Below are positions 11,283-24,420 of a stretch of DNA of 64,000 bases, in pieces. The notes under the pieces are model-generated. The model saw only the letters and a program-made list of their open reading frames with translations. It did no database searches and had not been told where the DNA came from. The first letter of the stretch is position 1; each line of letters starts with the position of its first letter. This stretch comes from Clitopilus passeckerianus. Taxonomy: Eukaryota > Basidiomycota > Agaricomycetes > Agaricales > Entolomataceae. A program made the position numbers and the translations under genes. The stretch covers positions 62,001-126,000 of the forward strand of contig CALYLX010000113.1 of the NCBI GenBank assembly GCA_944990035.1. The letters are read 5' to 3'.

Positions 11283-13887
11283 CCTCTCAGTATTTATCTA
11301 ACAAACATTTCGGGGCCCCGAAGTGAGAAGCCTACAGCCCGCATAGTGGAAGGGGTCTTGTGCCTTGCCGCACCAAACAGATCGCCGGAATAGAGATCTT
11401 GGTGCATACTCCCCTTCAAGAAGCTTGCCAGGGAGGGTCCTCGCCACTTTCATTTCATTTTGGGGTGGTCATGGATGGAAGCGCAGCTGAACAAGTCGCT
11501 TCAGGGCTTGGACCCCTCCGGCGAACAAAAATGCCGAAATGGTTGGGGCTGGAAGTGGGTCTACCGACAGCTGTCAGGGTTTATTAAGGGTGCTCGCTTG
11601 AGTGACGGGTTCGAACACTTCATGGCTGCCCTCTTTCAGATGGATGGCAGAAGATTTTTCCGTGAATTGAGGTGAGAGAAGAGAACAGTGATATGCGCAG
11701 GTCTCTGTCCCCGCCGATTATAGGCATTAGTGGTTTCCAGACTCCAACAACGTGCACAGTTCACTATTGCGCCACCCGCCAACTTCCCATACTTACTGAA
11801 ACGCTACGACGTATTAGCTTCGAGCTAGGACTATCGTATAACAGTGTCTTTACCAGCTTTCACAACCGTCACTCGGCTAGCCCTCGACTTGTTAAAATTA
11901 GCCTGCAGCAGCATCTGTTACGTCTTTACATAAGCGTTGTTCGTGATGCTCCTGCTTCTTCTATTCCTGCTTCTATTCCTTGTGTTGTGTCTGAATGCAG
12001 GCTGTCTGTCGACGGTTATATGAAGCTAGCATGTGTTCTTCAAAAGTCTGATACCAATCTATCGGTTAGTATCATGCAGAGATGCATCTGTCGACTTCAG
12101 CTGATTCGAGAGATGAAAGCAACGTGTTGGCCCCAAAACACAAGCACTGAGCTCAAGGTACCCTCTTTCTAGTATCTTTACGCCCTCAAGGTTCTCATAG
12201 CCGTGCCTTCTATCGAGGGGAATAACTCCAAGGACTCCACACAACGTGAAATAACGTACGTTCTGCTTCTTTTCTATGGACCCTTCCACTGGACAGTTTT
12301 ATGTGGCGAAGTAGATTTCATTTCTGCTCGTTCGCCGGGTCCCTATGTCGCCACATTGAACTACACGAGCAGTATTTTCTACGATAGGCACTGTGCGGCA
12401 ACCGGATACGGGGTGTTGATCTTACGAGCTGACTTGCACACATGTGCCTAAGTATAGTGAGTTGATTCCGAAATGAGAATGGATGAGCTTTGGAGCAACC
12501 ACCACAATTTTGTAACTCCCCAGCAAGTCGTTTGGGCATACAATAGAAGGTTAAATGATTCAGTATCGTTCAAAGTGAATCAAACAGACCATGGGCAACC
12601 CAAATGTATATCTTAGCTTTTCTTAAGATTTGGTGCGACTGAAGCGCCACTTGGCCACTGCCCTGTCGAGATTGACAGATGATTCCAAGCCATTTACACT
12701 GACTCGGACACCTTGTGACCCAGCGACCATATGAAAGGGGACTTGCTGTAGAATTGGGGAAGCAGAGCCTTAGGAGAGGAGAGAACGCCGGCTTCCAATC
12801 GAATTCATTTAACGATATGATCAGAAGGCCGACGGAAGCAAATGTACAATCGTCGATCGAAGTGGTGATCGATCAATCATCTGAGGCGACCCTGTTAGTG
12901 CCAACTGTTGACTGCGCATCAGGAGACCTCTCTGCCCCTGTCAAACGTGCAAGACATCAAACTTGACAGCAGTCTTGAATGAGTGAGGATGGCAAGTGAG
13001 TCACCAAGGTTGGAGAATGACAAGCCTGGCGGAGTAAATATTTAACCCCACCGACTATCGTTGAGAGCTTAATCTTGGCTTAATCTCACGCCGGGGGCCG
13101 ATGCCAACCACCAGTGGGCCCCTGTGGCACTTTCTGAAGCTCACCATGAACCAGGCTACAATCGTTTGCATTCCAACCGGAACCTTCACAAAAGGTTTCG
13201 AGTGATGCGACCGTTCACATTATACGTCACCAGAACGACACTTCCCCATTCCTTTTTGGGTCCAGCAAGCGGCTCTTGCAATGGCGATTACCACATCCGC
13301 CGACAATACATTCGTGAATACTATGCAGTAGTTCCATCACAGCTGCCAACGAACCCCTTTCTGCAGGCGATTCCATTTGAACTACAAGCGACTATAAAAA
13401 AATGCCTTTGAACACCAGCCTGAAACATACCCATGCCAGGTCGCCGCCTTTTCCGGCTGCTGTTTAGCCAAAGCACTGGGTGGACAGAAGGCAGCATGGC
13501 ACAGGATACACGAGGTCGGGCATGCATCCTGTCTAGAACTGTTGTTCGCGAATCGTTATTACGTTCGTGGCCATTGAATCGGTCGCACGATCTTATCGAA
13601 GCAACGCGCTGCTTCTCCAGCAGCCACCGGTACCAGCCACCAGTCACCCTCAAACTAAGCTCGTTGTGGATATCTTCAAATTTCTCTTACGGATAAGATC
13701 AAGTCATAGAGGCTGTCAGCAAAATACATTTGCCGTTGCTTTCTGGGCTCTGATTAGCTGGTGATGGCCGTCAGCCAATGAGAATGCTTGAAAGTCCCAC
13801 CCAAATGGTATTTGAAGTCGTGTTGACAGTCTCTAAATAAACCAAGTTCTCTCCAAAGTGTGCCTTTAACCAGTACTCGACTTTGTA
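11283..13887. other. Intergenic region between the divergent KFDI-GEW genes
   Basis: About 2.6 kb with no frame that resembles a protein and no match to the repeat family. Open frames here (for example 11672-12172) have no domain or splice support. It contains the promoters of both flanking genes. A TAAATAAA-like box near 13833 could serve the plus-strand gene. Confidence 0.4.
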
Positions 13888-15172
13888 ATGGTGAACACTT
13901 CTCCGTTCTGGAGCGCATATAGCTCAGCTGTCAAGCAGCAACTCCTTCTCTCAGTTCCGCTCCCAAAGGATAATGAGGTCTTTGCTCTTCCTTTCACCGT
14001 GCCGTTCACCGTCGCCACGGACACTCTCGCGGATGAAGAGTTCAACTATCTTGTTTACAACCTCGCAAACACCATTCTTACTGCCGATGGCTCCAAAGGA
14101 AATTACGACGAAGAATTGAACACGTACGTTTCCCCTTCTAAATCTAGAAAATCCCACCTACCTTTGATCACTTTTTCGATGCTAGTTACTTGAATACGGT
14201 TGACGAGGTATGTCGAGCCATTAGAATACCAATGACAGACTATCATGATGACGAGGTTATTTAGAGCTCTCTTCAAGATCCCACAGCGAAGGAGAAACTC
14301 GACCAAGCTGAAGCAGATTTGAAGGCTTCTGAGACAGCTTTCGAAAACGTTGAGAAGGAAGCGAAGGCGCAATACGACAAGTTCCCTGACCCTAAACCCC
14401 CGTTCGAGCAATGGGTCGTCCAAAACTGGCCGCCATATAATACTGCTAAACACGAATTGGCTGCTGCTCAAGGACGACGCGACCAAGCTTATCTTGCTTA
14501 TTGGGGTCGAATCGAAACTCTCCGCAAATATCAAGACAACCTCCGGATAGCTTTGGACACTAAGGCTCCCCATAGGTCGTACGTTGGTCTATTTACCCGC
14601 CGCGTGCCAGCGTAAACATTTACTCGGTTTAATTAACAAATTAACAGATACAACATGCCCGTGCGGAATGGAGACTCGACTTACAAGCCGTATTACTCAT
14701 CCACTGGCCTCAAGGGCCAGCTGAATAGTTGGATCCAGGGCGGCGGCCAAGAAGAGACATTTTTCGAGATCAAGATTGACTCTGCAACGCCGCCCGGCTT
14801 AGCTGAAGGTGGGGGTGGGATATATCTCAAATTGACGACCAAGGGAGTACAAAAGTTTGATATTCATGTTGGCGAATGGTACGGAACTTGGTTGCAACTC
14901 AGAAGCCTGGGTTGACGAATTTTGTTAGGGACGTCCCTGGTGTCAAAACTCTGTACCCGAAGCGAAAGTCAGGCGTAGCTCCTGTCCTTGATCCCAAATA
15001 TGCTCGACCGATCTCGGTTTTGGTTGCGTATGCTCCCAAATTGGAGGTGGAGATCAGGGAAGATGGCGGCCAGGACGTTAAGCTGAAAGGCACTGCAACC
15101 TCGCCCACTGCTAAGGATAAACCCTACGCGACGATCCTTGGTGTTTTGGGTCAACACTTCCCGTCGAAGTGA
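13888..15172 (+). CDS. Unrecognised fungal protein, KFDI-GEW family, member 2
   Basis: Start at 13888 (MVNTSPFWSAYSSAVKQQ). Introns include 14124-14185, and exon 2 is only 22 nt (14186-14207, reading YLNTVDE). The central helical segment has KFPDPKPPFEQWVVQNWPPY, matching FPNQTFWQWAAMNYPP of the gene at 9583-11208. The C-terminal half has a Gly-rich patch, VQKFDIHVGEW, an intron, then DVPGVKTLYPKR, DPKYARPISVLVAY and KPYATILGVLGQHF before the TGA. Every block is shared with the divergent paralogue, and the intron after GEW is in the same place. The sequence is soluble in character, with no signal peptide. Function is unknown. Confidence 0.75.
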
Positions 15173-15591
15173 TCTTGGCGTCCGAGTCCGAGGAATAGTC
15201 GCTTAGTTTTGTAGATGTACGATTTTGTAGTTACCAAGAGTTACCATTGATTTCACCTAGCCATGCTACGCTTTAAGCTTTAGGCCTTAGGCCCTACGAT
15301 TGTTTGTCGGAGACTCGGAGTGTTGTTTTGTTGACTCGTGCTGCAACTATGAGCAAAAACCCTATACGTCTCCAGACTTGTTTCCACCCTCGAGCTCGAC
15401 CCTATCTCCCATCCTAATCAGCTACCAGCATAACCAAAGCCTCCCTTGATAGTACAGTCAGACCAGATGTAACCTGGTGACAATGGTGTCAATCAACTAA
15501 CAAAAAGGAAATACATGGGTTTGTAACTGCATCTGTGCCAGTCGTTTCTCCTGAGGAATTATCCAGGCTGTTATTTCCTTCCCCAAAGCCT
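15173..15591. other. Convergent intergenic gap
   Basis: The 3' ends of a plus-strand and a minus-strand gene face each other here. AT-rich, nothing else seen. The last part may include the helicase 3' UTR. Confidence 0.4.
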
Positions 15592-18453
15592 CTACCTCCG
15601 CCGCGTAGTAGTCTGAATATCTCTCAATACTCTCCGTGTCTCACTGTCTCTGAACGTAGAAAGGTCGAAGTATTCTGGGGCAAACTCAAACAACCTAGAC
15701 AATACTTGAGAATGATTGGTAGCGAGACATTTAGTACGCCAAACATACCATTTTGCCTTGATCGTAGTGGTAGTCCGGACGTATGGTTGTTTGGTGACTA
15801 TAAACTCATGAAAGATAACCCATTCGGCACTGGGAACCAGCATCACGCTCGTGGATGGGTGAAGGATGACAGTCTAAACCACATCCAGATCAAGGTGGTT
15901 AGTAGAACTCAACGACACGTATAAGCCAAGCAAACCTACCTGGTTATCCTTGTTTGTCAGATACTTTGCTGTCTCATTCCACTGGCTAGCCCTTCCTATC
16001 CCCACCGTCCGGGCTCTGCTACGAAGCTTTGGGTTATGCGCAACCTGAACGAAGAACCCCGCCACCAGTGCCTTCCTAAAGTTCGTTTTCAGCTTGTCTC
16101 GATTCACCATCCCTTCAGGTTCATCCAGGTCGCGAGCGGGCAAGGAGGAAATCATGGGTAGGCCAAGTTTGTCCATTAGGCGGCAAAGCTGGGACCTGAT
16201 GTTCTCGGCTTCCCTGAGAGCTCGAACAGATACGTAGTGAGCTTTGCACCACTCCTCACGTGAGGTGTCATCTGCAGGCTCTGCAGATGCAAAAGGTGCG
16301 TCAGATTTGAATAGCTGTTTCCGTGTAAAACGTTCTTACGTCGAGCGTATTCATCATAGACGGTAACCAAAGTCAGATGATCACTTTCTTTGTCTGACAG
16401 GAGTGCTTTCTCCTCATCTGCAGTCGCCTGTTTGTCCCGTGGGCGGACCCATAAGCCTGGTGCTGATTAAAATCATGTTAGTCTGCTATTCGGGTGGTTC
16501 CAGAAGAATGTGAGACTATTACCGGAAAGCATGGCAGCAATCGTGACTACCTCTTCACTGCATTCTAGCCTCGAGCTTTCTATGACCATCTTTGACATCT
16601 AGAATGGATATTATAAACGTGAAAGAACGCGGTTAAGAGAAGTTGTTACCTGAACTTCGAGTGGAAACCTGACCATCTGCTCGCCCAGCGGCGTAAGCCT
16701 GCCTCTGGCATCAATGGCCTTGAGATCCCTGAGAAGAGCCCGCCCACGCTTGAGAGAATCCGCTCCCGGCATATCGATGTAGTCGAACTGTGTTGGATCC
16801 TACGAGCAAGCCTTGTCAATACGTGATTTCGCAATCGACGGAGAGTACTTACTGGGTAACCAGCAGAAGAAAGCATCAAGACCATATCCGCCAGGCCTGT
16901 CGTCTGTACTTGTGGCATCTCCCTCTCTTCCATTTGCAAGTATTCCTGCTCTGTGTATAACCGGAAGCACTTCCCTGGCCTCGTTCTTCCCGCCCGACCA
17001 GCCCTTTGCTGAGCGCTGGCTTTGCTGATCTTGCGGACAATCAGGTAATCCTTGGGACATTCGCTTGCTGGGTCAAAAATGCGCGGTTTTGCGCGGCCAG
17101 AATCCACGACGTAAACTATGCCATCAATCGTGAGAGAAGTCTCCGCGATGTTTGTCGCTACAATGACCTTGCGGCCGGGAGGTCCATTGGGTCGTGGTGG
17201 GGGATAGAACTCCGGCGGATTGTAGATCTTCTGTTGCCTATGTGGAGGCAAATTTGCGTATAGGGGCAAGCAAATGAGTGGGCCGTATCGATCGGGGTAT
17301 TGTCTTAACAAATCTCGCGCCTCGGCTTGTATCCTGTAACAGGCATCTTCGATCTCGTCTTCTCCGGTGAGGAAAACGAGAATGTCTCCGGGTTGCTCGT
17401 TCCCATGGATGAACAGGGCCTTAGAAACGGCAGCATTGACGTAGTTCTGATTTGTCTGGTTTTCGTATTGGACTGTGACGGCATGATTACGCCCGGGAAT
17501 GCGAAGGAGAGGCGGAGGCGCGGCAATTATTCCGGTTGGGCTCACCGAGGTGAAGTATTCACGAATCTTGGTTGTTTCCATAGTCGCAGACATGAGGATG
17601 ATCTTGAGATCGGGACGAGTTTTGATGATAATTTTTAAAAGTCCCATGAGCATGTCGGTGGCTAGATTGCGCTCATGGATTTCGTCTAGAATCACAGTTG
17701 AATACTTTGATAAAGTCGGGTCACGTAAAGCTTCGTGCAAGAGCATTCCGTCCGTAAGGAAGATCATAAAAGTCGTTTTTGGGTCACGTTTAGAATCGAA
17801 GCGAACGGTGTAGCCAACTTCTCTACCGAGACGAACTTCAGAAGACATTGTATGAGCGGTGCCGGCAAACTGGGCGTTAAGAAGCGCGCTTACCATCCAT
17901 TTCATCCGCCACACGTCGTGCAGCCGAGATAGCAGCGAGTCGGCGAGTTTGAGTACACGCAATGAGTTTGTTTCGAGTGTGAGGCTGATCAGCATAAGCT
18001 ACTAGCTGAGGGATCCTGAGTGGTATATGTTCAGGGCGGCCAAAGGGGCCACAAGCAACGAACTCACTGAGTAGTCTTCCCAGTGGCTGTATCTCCACGG
18101 ATGACGACAACCTGCTGTGACTGAAACTGCGGGTTATAAGGACGTCAGTATCAGTCAATTCATTCACAATTCTGGAAGACTGACTGCTTGGTAGAACTCG
18201 TCCATCTTAGTGAACACAGGTAACCTTTGGCGCGACTCGAGCAGTTTCATTCCTTTGTACCGGGGAGACCATGGGCGTTTCGTGAAAGGGTTTACAGATT
18301 GTTGCTGCAGCGTGAGGGGTCAGAAAAATGGGGGCAAAATAAGGTGACGAGACGACTCACCAATGCCCGACGGACTTGATCCCCATCGACCCGACGAAAC
18401 TCGAGATCTTGCTGGGGAGCTTGTGCGTTCTTCTTTCCCCTACGGTTTACCAT
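15592..18453 (-). CDS. Prp43/DHX15-like DExH RNA helicase, paralogue 1 (DEIH box)
   Basis: Start at 18453 (MVNRRGKKNAQAP) and stop at 15592, with many short introns. The N-terminus has VNPFTKRPWSPRYKGMKLL, the Prp43-type lead-in. Motif I is GDTATGKTTQ (usual GETGSGKTTQ). Motif Ia is ACTQTRRLAA (usual TQPRRVAA). Motif II is DEIHE instead of DEAHE. Motif III is SAT, then FLTGEDEIE, TNIAETSLTIDGIVYVVDSG and QRAGRAGRTRPGKCFRLY. The winged-helix, ratchet and OB regions follow (LTPLGEQMVRFPLE, ECSEEVVTIAAMLS, LWVRPRDKQATAD, FRKALVAGFFVQVAH, SAEWVIFHEFIVT). Prp43 proteins release spliced lariats and act in ribosome assembly. The altered motifs suggest a diverged paralogue rather than the housekeeping copy. 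All catalytic residues seem present. The second copy is at 50705-53860 in inverted orientation. Confidence 0.85.
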
Positions 18454-18810
18454 GGTTATGGAGGGCGCTGAGGGGATACCGCGGTCAACTTGCTGCCTTT
18501 ATAGCTGTTACGGGCTCCTTTCCTGAGACATCTTCTTCGGGAGGACATCGTGGCATTGAACAACACGGGGCAGGACCCCAAGATTGGCGATTGGACCTAC
18601 AAAACAAGATGGGACCCACAGCATGAGGCGACATGCCGTATATTGCATCCATATTTGGGTAAAAGGGCGAATGAAGATGGGGAATTGACGCCCAGACCCA
18701 GAAGGCGGCAGTGCCGCGGCGATGCAATGCCTATCACCGTAGAGGAGCTGGCGACTCTAGGTCATTGTCATCTGCCATTCATGGAATCTACATCCCGCAA
18801 GGTTTTGTGA
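18452..18810 (+). pseudogene. Decayed copy of the small ORF opposing helicase 1
   Basis: Nucleotide-level counterpart of the minus-strand ORF at 50350-50706. It starts at ATGGTTATGGAGG (against ATGGTAATGGAGG there) but soon hits stops and frame changes. The central block is still readable: DPKIGDWTYKTRWDPQHEA, then LGK, RRRQCRGDA. Indels relative to the other copy break the frame several times. Its ATG overlaps the helicase ATG on the opposite strand through a CCATGG palindrome, as in the other copy. Confidence 0.5.
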
Positions 18811-19690
18811 GAAATATAGCTGGGCCAGTATCGACTATACATACAGCAGATGGCTCTTGAAGGGCTCGAAGGAGGTGCATGAGTGATGTCAGCTGTTACT
18901 CACGTTCACCCACGGGTGGCGATAGATAAGTTCCTAGCCGCAGGGTGTCGAGAATGAACAAGCATCACGACTCCCAGTAGCGGGATACATGTGAATGGCT
19001 TTACAGTAATCAGGACCATGGGCGCTACACCATGGACGGAATCTGCCAACCGAGACCCACCCATATATCAGTGGCTTGCGTACGTACCTTGGGTTGCCAG
19101 CTCTTGCAAATTGTGAGAAGCTTGAGCGCTATGGCTGCTGACCAGAATCTGAAGAGGGAACGATTGGCTCGGGCCTCGGGTAATCACTTCAAGTTGCAGT
19201 TCAGACTGTCTGTCATACGGCTGTTTTGACGCCAAGGTGAATTGAAGTCGATACGGAGAACTTTGTCAATTGGGGTTGATACCACAGCAGTACCACTGCA
19301 TGTCAGTAGCAGACGTCGGACGAAAAGGACCTTCAAAGTCGGTATGTCTTTCACCTTCCCACAGCTCGGAGATCCAAGAGTTTTTTGTACGAACTGGCTG
19401 CCTGCTTGCTTATTATTGGTCCATTCTACCGAGCCAGGATGATGCATGTCAGTGCTCAAGACGTTCAAGTTCTGTCACGAAACCTCGCATGAGCGGTCGT
19501 CACTGGTTGTGGCATTTTCTCGATATTTCCTAATTCTACGATTAATCTACACTACTGGGCAGCTATCCTCTCCGTCGTACCATTGCCTTCCATCTCTTCG
19601 GTCGCCGACCTTCTGCAGTCATCGAATCCCCATACTTATCCTCCACACCAACATCATCTCTCCCACTCCTCCGTTGAACATGAGGATGAG
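18811..19690. other. Non-coding link between helicase 1 and repeat copy B
   Basis: No gene recognised. The first 200 bases or so still align, inverted, with about 50150-50340 next to helicase 2 (for example TACAGCAGATGGCTCTTGAA here and TACAGCAAATGGCCCTTAA there). The inverted duplication therefore runs through this stretch. Confidence 0.5.
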
Positions 19691-22600
19691 CATCCATTAT
19701 ACGGCCCGAAAGGCGTATTACCAGCGAAGCAGGGTGTTGCAAGTAGTGATCCTCCAAGTCGGTCGTCAAGGATCATGGGCAGTGATTTCGAGAACCAATG
19801 AATGTGAGATACTTGAATGTGCTCGTGGAAATGAACGTGCAGCGAAAGAACGTGAGATGGTTTGGGTTGTTCAAATCCTTGACGTTGGCTGTTCTAGACA
19901 AAAGTGGATGGTATACTTTATTGGATGCTTTGAGAGGATGCGTAGCGTGCTTGGGAACAGGAGATGTGTTTGACGTCCAAAGGTGCATGAAGGAGCGCGA
20001 GAGCAGTGGTCGCTCTGAGGTCACGAAAGAATGAGAGTGGGCTTGCAGATCACATGAGGGAATCCGAAGATGGCCAGAAGGGTCTTCATGGTAGTCCTGC
20101 GAGTGCCAGGGCAGCAGAAGCCTTCTAGTGAGGCGAGTGCGTCTTGAATGAGATCGCAAAAGCACAAGGGGCGGCAGAAAGGTTGTGATTTGACGGATGG
20201 CGGCGAGAGCCCGAGCGAAGGCGGAGGCAGCGCAGAGTGAAAATAATTCTTGAAGAGCAGCGAGGAAGATGGGGCACACAACCCGAAAGAGTGATCCTGT
20301 TTGGGCATCCTGGCGATCCAGCTTCACGCGGAGAGTAGCAGGCATAGAGTGAGAACCTTCTCTAAACGATCCTATTCCCCATAGTTGACAAGGGTCTTGT
20401 TGATCCCGAAGACGATGAAGGACGAAGTGCCAATGAACAGCAGGTTGAGCCCCGATTGGACCTGAGCTTGGTCCAGTCACCGTTGGACGGTGAAGATGAC
20501 CGATGCCAAAGTTGTCTTGCAGACGAAGCTTCCCATGCCGATGATCTTGATGAACTCGTAGAAGTAATGCATCCTGGACCCTTTGTGCGTAGCAGAACAA
20601 AGCTAGTTCGCGTCATGACTACTCGTCGCGGGAAACTCGTGGTCATGGGTGATGGGACTGGTAATTTGAGCTCGTGAAGATCAAAATCGGTGTTGAATGG
20701 GTTGTTCGCAGGGAAATGTATGCTGGCGACTGGGATGAAAGAATGTGGCCCTTGTGCTTGTCAATCCTGGAAGTAGTTGATCATTAAGCCTGGAAATCAG
20801 AAACGAAGAGGCGAATCTGGTCACCTTGTTCAGGTTGAACTCTTGAGTGTTCAATCTGTGCTGCTGCTGCTGCTCTCTGTGTTGCCCGTGCCCTACATCT
20901 GACGACTCTTGTGACCTCTGCCTGCCCTTCAGGATTCCGAACCTTCCAGGAATGCTCCTCGTCGCCTAAAGACACCGACCACCACCTTCCCACAACTACT
21001 CTACTGACTACAACTACAGCTACTTTCGACACTGCGCCTCGATCCATTTACACCATATGTCAGAGTGAGAGCAAAAAATGATTAAAATATTGCTCACGGT
21101 GCCTTGTCCCCAAATATACGAGATTGAGAATTTAAAATGAATGTGTGGTAGGATGTGCTTCTTCGTCGTCGCCCAGGAATGCAAATGAATGTGTGATAGC
21201 TGAATGTTGTCGAAAGCGAGAGTGTGGTAGACTTCACCGGAAATGGTGTTGGCAACAATGTCGAGAGATGACACCCCAAGGCAGAGAAGGGAAGGGCAGG
21301 GTTGCCAGAAAAGGCGGGTTCGGGATTGGTGAAAGAAAGAAGCCGAAGGAATCCCGGACAAAGAAGGCCCTTGAATGGCCCGACGACGATGGCGCTGACT
21401 CCCGGGTGCTTCCATTCGGGGGAAGTGGAATTGAATGCGAAGAGGCGCAGATGGTTCGGGCGTTTGTGAATAGACGGCGAGGAGCAAGTATCGGTGAACA
21501 ATGGCGTGGTCGATTACAGCCAGGGGTGTCGAACTAGGAAATGATGATCTTCTGGCTGTACATGACCCAACGCTTGGCTTGGTACGTATCCCATCTCGAA
21601 ATATTTGCCACCGATAGTAGCGGAAGCTTGAGCCATGCTTGATCTGTGCCACACGATGAGCTATATCCGGGCCGGAGAAAGCCCTGGAGCGCTGGGAGGT
21701 GGTCGGCTGGCTTGAATCCTTGTAGAGCTCGAGGTGGCCAGAACAAAGAACGGTCAAGCCGGAGTATGAAAAAGACCATCATCCTGACTCATCACACGTT
21801 GAGGATGGGTAAAAGAAATAGGTGTTCGGGAGGTGGCTGGGTCGAAGTTCCTTTTGCGTCGCTACATGTCCTTTTCACGTCGTTTGGTACGTAAGACCCT
21901 TTAGATACAAGGAAAGCATTGCTCACAGTGCCTCCTCATCCACAGGCGGACGGATGATCATACCTAAAATGAGTGTGTGATAGAATGTGGTTGATGACGG
22001 CTGGAGATTCCAAAGGAGTGTGTAGTAGTCTTGATCAAAGAATGGGCGTGTGGTAGAGCCTGGGCAACGTATGGACCCGAAAGGGCCAAAGAAGTAGTTG
22101 GAATTGTGCATTCAACGTTGCTTGTATGTATGCACCCCGACGCGATCTGCTAGTGTTTTTGGTCAGCGTGGAATCCTTGAAATCAGAGCAAACGTGGCTT
22201 ACGGTGCGTCCCCCCCGACATAGGGAACAAATGACCGTTCCTTGAAATGAATGTGCGCTAGAACGTTTAATGGTCGTCCGAGGTTTTAAACAGTGTGTGA
22301 TAGAGTTGTCGTTGACAACGAACGTGTGATAGGCCTAATCCAAAATCGAGGGTGTGGCGGTGGATGGGCAATGAAAGAACACAAAGGCTTGAAAGAGTCG
22401 ATGATGGTGATGGCGCCAGCAACATTGCCGAGATGCCATTCCCCCAACACTTTCCATTGTGGCGCTCGTGGATGGTGTTGGGGGAACAGGTTGGTAAAGC
22501 AAGCCCATCCATGGGCGAGAGGAGCTGTAGCAAAGGAGTACCCGAAGGGATCGACGACAGAGCTGAGTCGCTGATGCATCCGTGCAAGATTCTTGTTGAC

Positions 22601-24420
22601 CGATCTTGCAATGATGCTGTTTGATTCAGATGGATATTAAGCTAGTCCATACTCCTAAAATTTATCTCGTCAGTATAGAAGGGAAGGCTGAACGCCGAAC
22701 GAGGCGTACCTTTCGTCCATAGATGAGCTCGGCCTGACCAGAAACTGCGAGCCTGTGATGCCTTTGGTCCATTCCCGCCCTCTCCACTCACGTCTACCTC
22801 CCCTCAGAACCTCCCCTGCACTCACACAGCACCTGATGCATTCCCGTTGCCATACTTCCAGCGCCTCATCTACCCGCTCCATCTAACAGCTTTCTTCGCA
22901 CCCAACTCTCCGTCGTTTCTTAAGCCTCGCCATGCGCACCCATCGTCTGGGTGCACCGTGGAACGCCATTGCTTCACAGATATCAGAGAAAGCATCTATG
23001 GAGGCATAATTTGGTACATCTAGCAGGGCGTCAGTATGCGTGCAAATCTGAGAAACCGAAATGACGTACCATGCCTCCGAAAAAAAAAAAAAAAAAAAAA
23101 AAAAACAGCGTTAAAAAACAAGAAACGGCCACAACTGCGAGACTAACGGTTGTGCCCCGCTACACAGAGAGTTCGACTCGTCAGAACGAACTCCGATCAT
23201 CGTAGAATAGATGAAGCACGAATGGAGGTAAGTCAAACAGGGCCTGAGAGGCTGTTAACATCTGAGTGAAGTTGGAAATATCAGACGACGTACCATGACT
23301 CCGAAAAAGGGAGTGCCATAGATTATGGGACCTTCTATTTATGTCCCGTTGCATAGAGTTCCACTCGTTAGAGCGAACCCTGCAGTGGAGGAAAGTTCGA
23401 CGGAGTCTAGCAGGATGGTCAGCATCTGAGTGAGTTGGTAGACGGGAGACCACGTAGCTTGCCTCCACTCACAAGAACCTCCACGAACGCGGGACTCCTC
23501 GCCGTTCCCCGCCTTGAGAGTTCGCATCTTCCGACCAAACTCTCCACCCCCCACTATTTTCGACCTTCCACGCGCCCATCCCTCCCCGTACTTCACTACG
23601 ATCACCCCCCTCCACTCCTGCCCGGGTCAGCCAACTCTATCAAGAAGGTTAGCGCCCGTTTACAAGGGAATGAGGTTCACATACCGGGCCCCCGAAATTG
23701 CCCGCCCGGGAGCCGTCTGAACCTTCCCTCTAACCTCGTCCTTCCCCTTTCAACCACTACCAAGAGAAAAAGAAAAAGAGAAAAAAAAGAGACTGATGGT
23801 TTGTTTAAACGGAAAAACCTAGAGGGGAGGTCAGTAGATAAATGGACTACACTTCGCTATCCTACTCTACCCTACTATACATTACCTTAGAGTACGAATC
23901 CGACACAACCCCTGTCAACATCAGCGATATAGTCGGCGAGATAAGCATTAGGAATGTCACCCTGAGAATCTTAACCTTGAGCCCTATAGCGTTATGTGAG
24001 TAGATATTAGCGTGGGGTGCTCAGCATTGACCAGCCCTCGGTGTGTGAGGCCCTTGTTTCTTCTCGCCCTAGCCAAAGGAGAGAAAAGTCAGTGACCAAT
24101 GCGACCTGAAATCGGCGAGAGAAACTTAGCTTCGCGTAGTTACACCCAGCGATGCGGTCATTGAGACGAAGAGAGCGGCGACGGTGAGGTCTGGAGAGGC
24201 AGCGATGAAGGACTCACCGAGATGAGAATGGGGAGTAAGAGACGCAAAGTCCAGTCATTTTGTACTCCTAGGACTCGCCTAGGTTTGTATCTGTATGTCT
24301 TGCGCGAATAATATTTGTTTTCCCGCCAGGATTTGTTTACATTTCCTTGACATTTCCTGCCTGAGAGCAAAGACGCGACGCGGCTTTCAAGCACGTGACG
24401 ATTGATGGACGCTGGAAGCA
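19691..24420 (-). repeat. Repeat copy B of the multi-exon-like family (inner part of left arm)
   Basis: About 4.7 kb. Aligns along its length with inverted copy C and, in its right part, with copy A. On the minus strand it repeats the same order of exon-like blocks and intron-like segments: 24191-24217 (contracted to 27 nt), 23637-23684 (48 nt as in A), 22147-22202 (56 nt as in A and C). It looks more decayed than C. The TATA box is lost, the first intron is too short to splice, and the acceptor matching 48149 of copy C has changed from AG to GG. A run of about 27 A lies at 23079-23105. Long open frames (19773-20600 and 21020-21757, minus) are not shared with copy C. Confidence 0.8.

Noticed and set aside
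15592..18453. Assignment to DHX9/DHX36-type helicases on the basis of the DEIH box
   Set aside because: The N-terminal NPFT block and the C-terminal domain follow Prp43/DHX15, and no double-stranded RNA-binding or RSM domains are present.
19773..20600. 275-codon minus-strand open frame in repeat copy B
   Set aside because: The aligned stretch of copy C keeps only the first part and then stops. Differences between copies include frame-changing indels, so it is not conserved as protein.
21020..21757. 245-codon minus-strand open frame in repeat copy B
   Set aside because: It reads straight through a segment aligned with an intron-like region of copy C and has no counterpart of similar length there.
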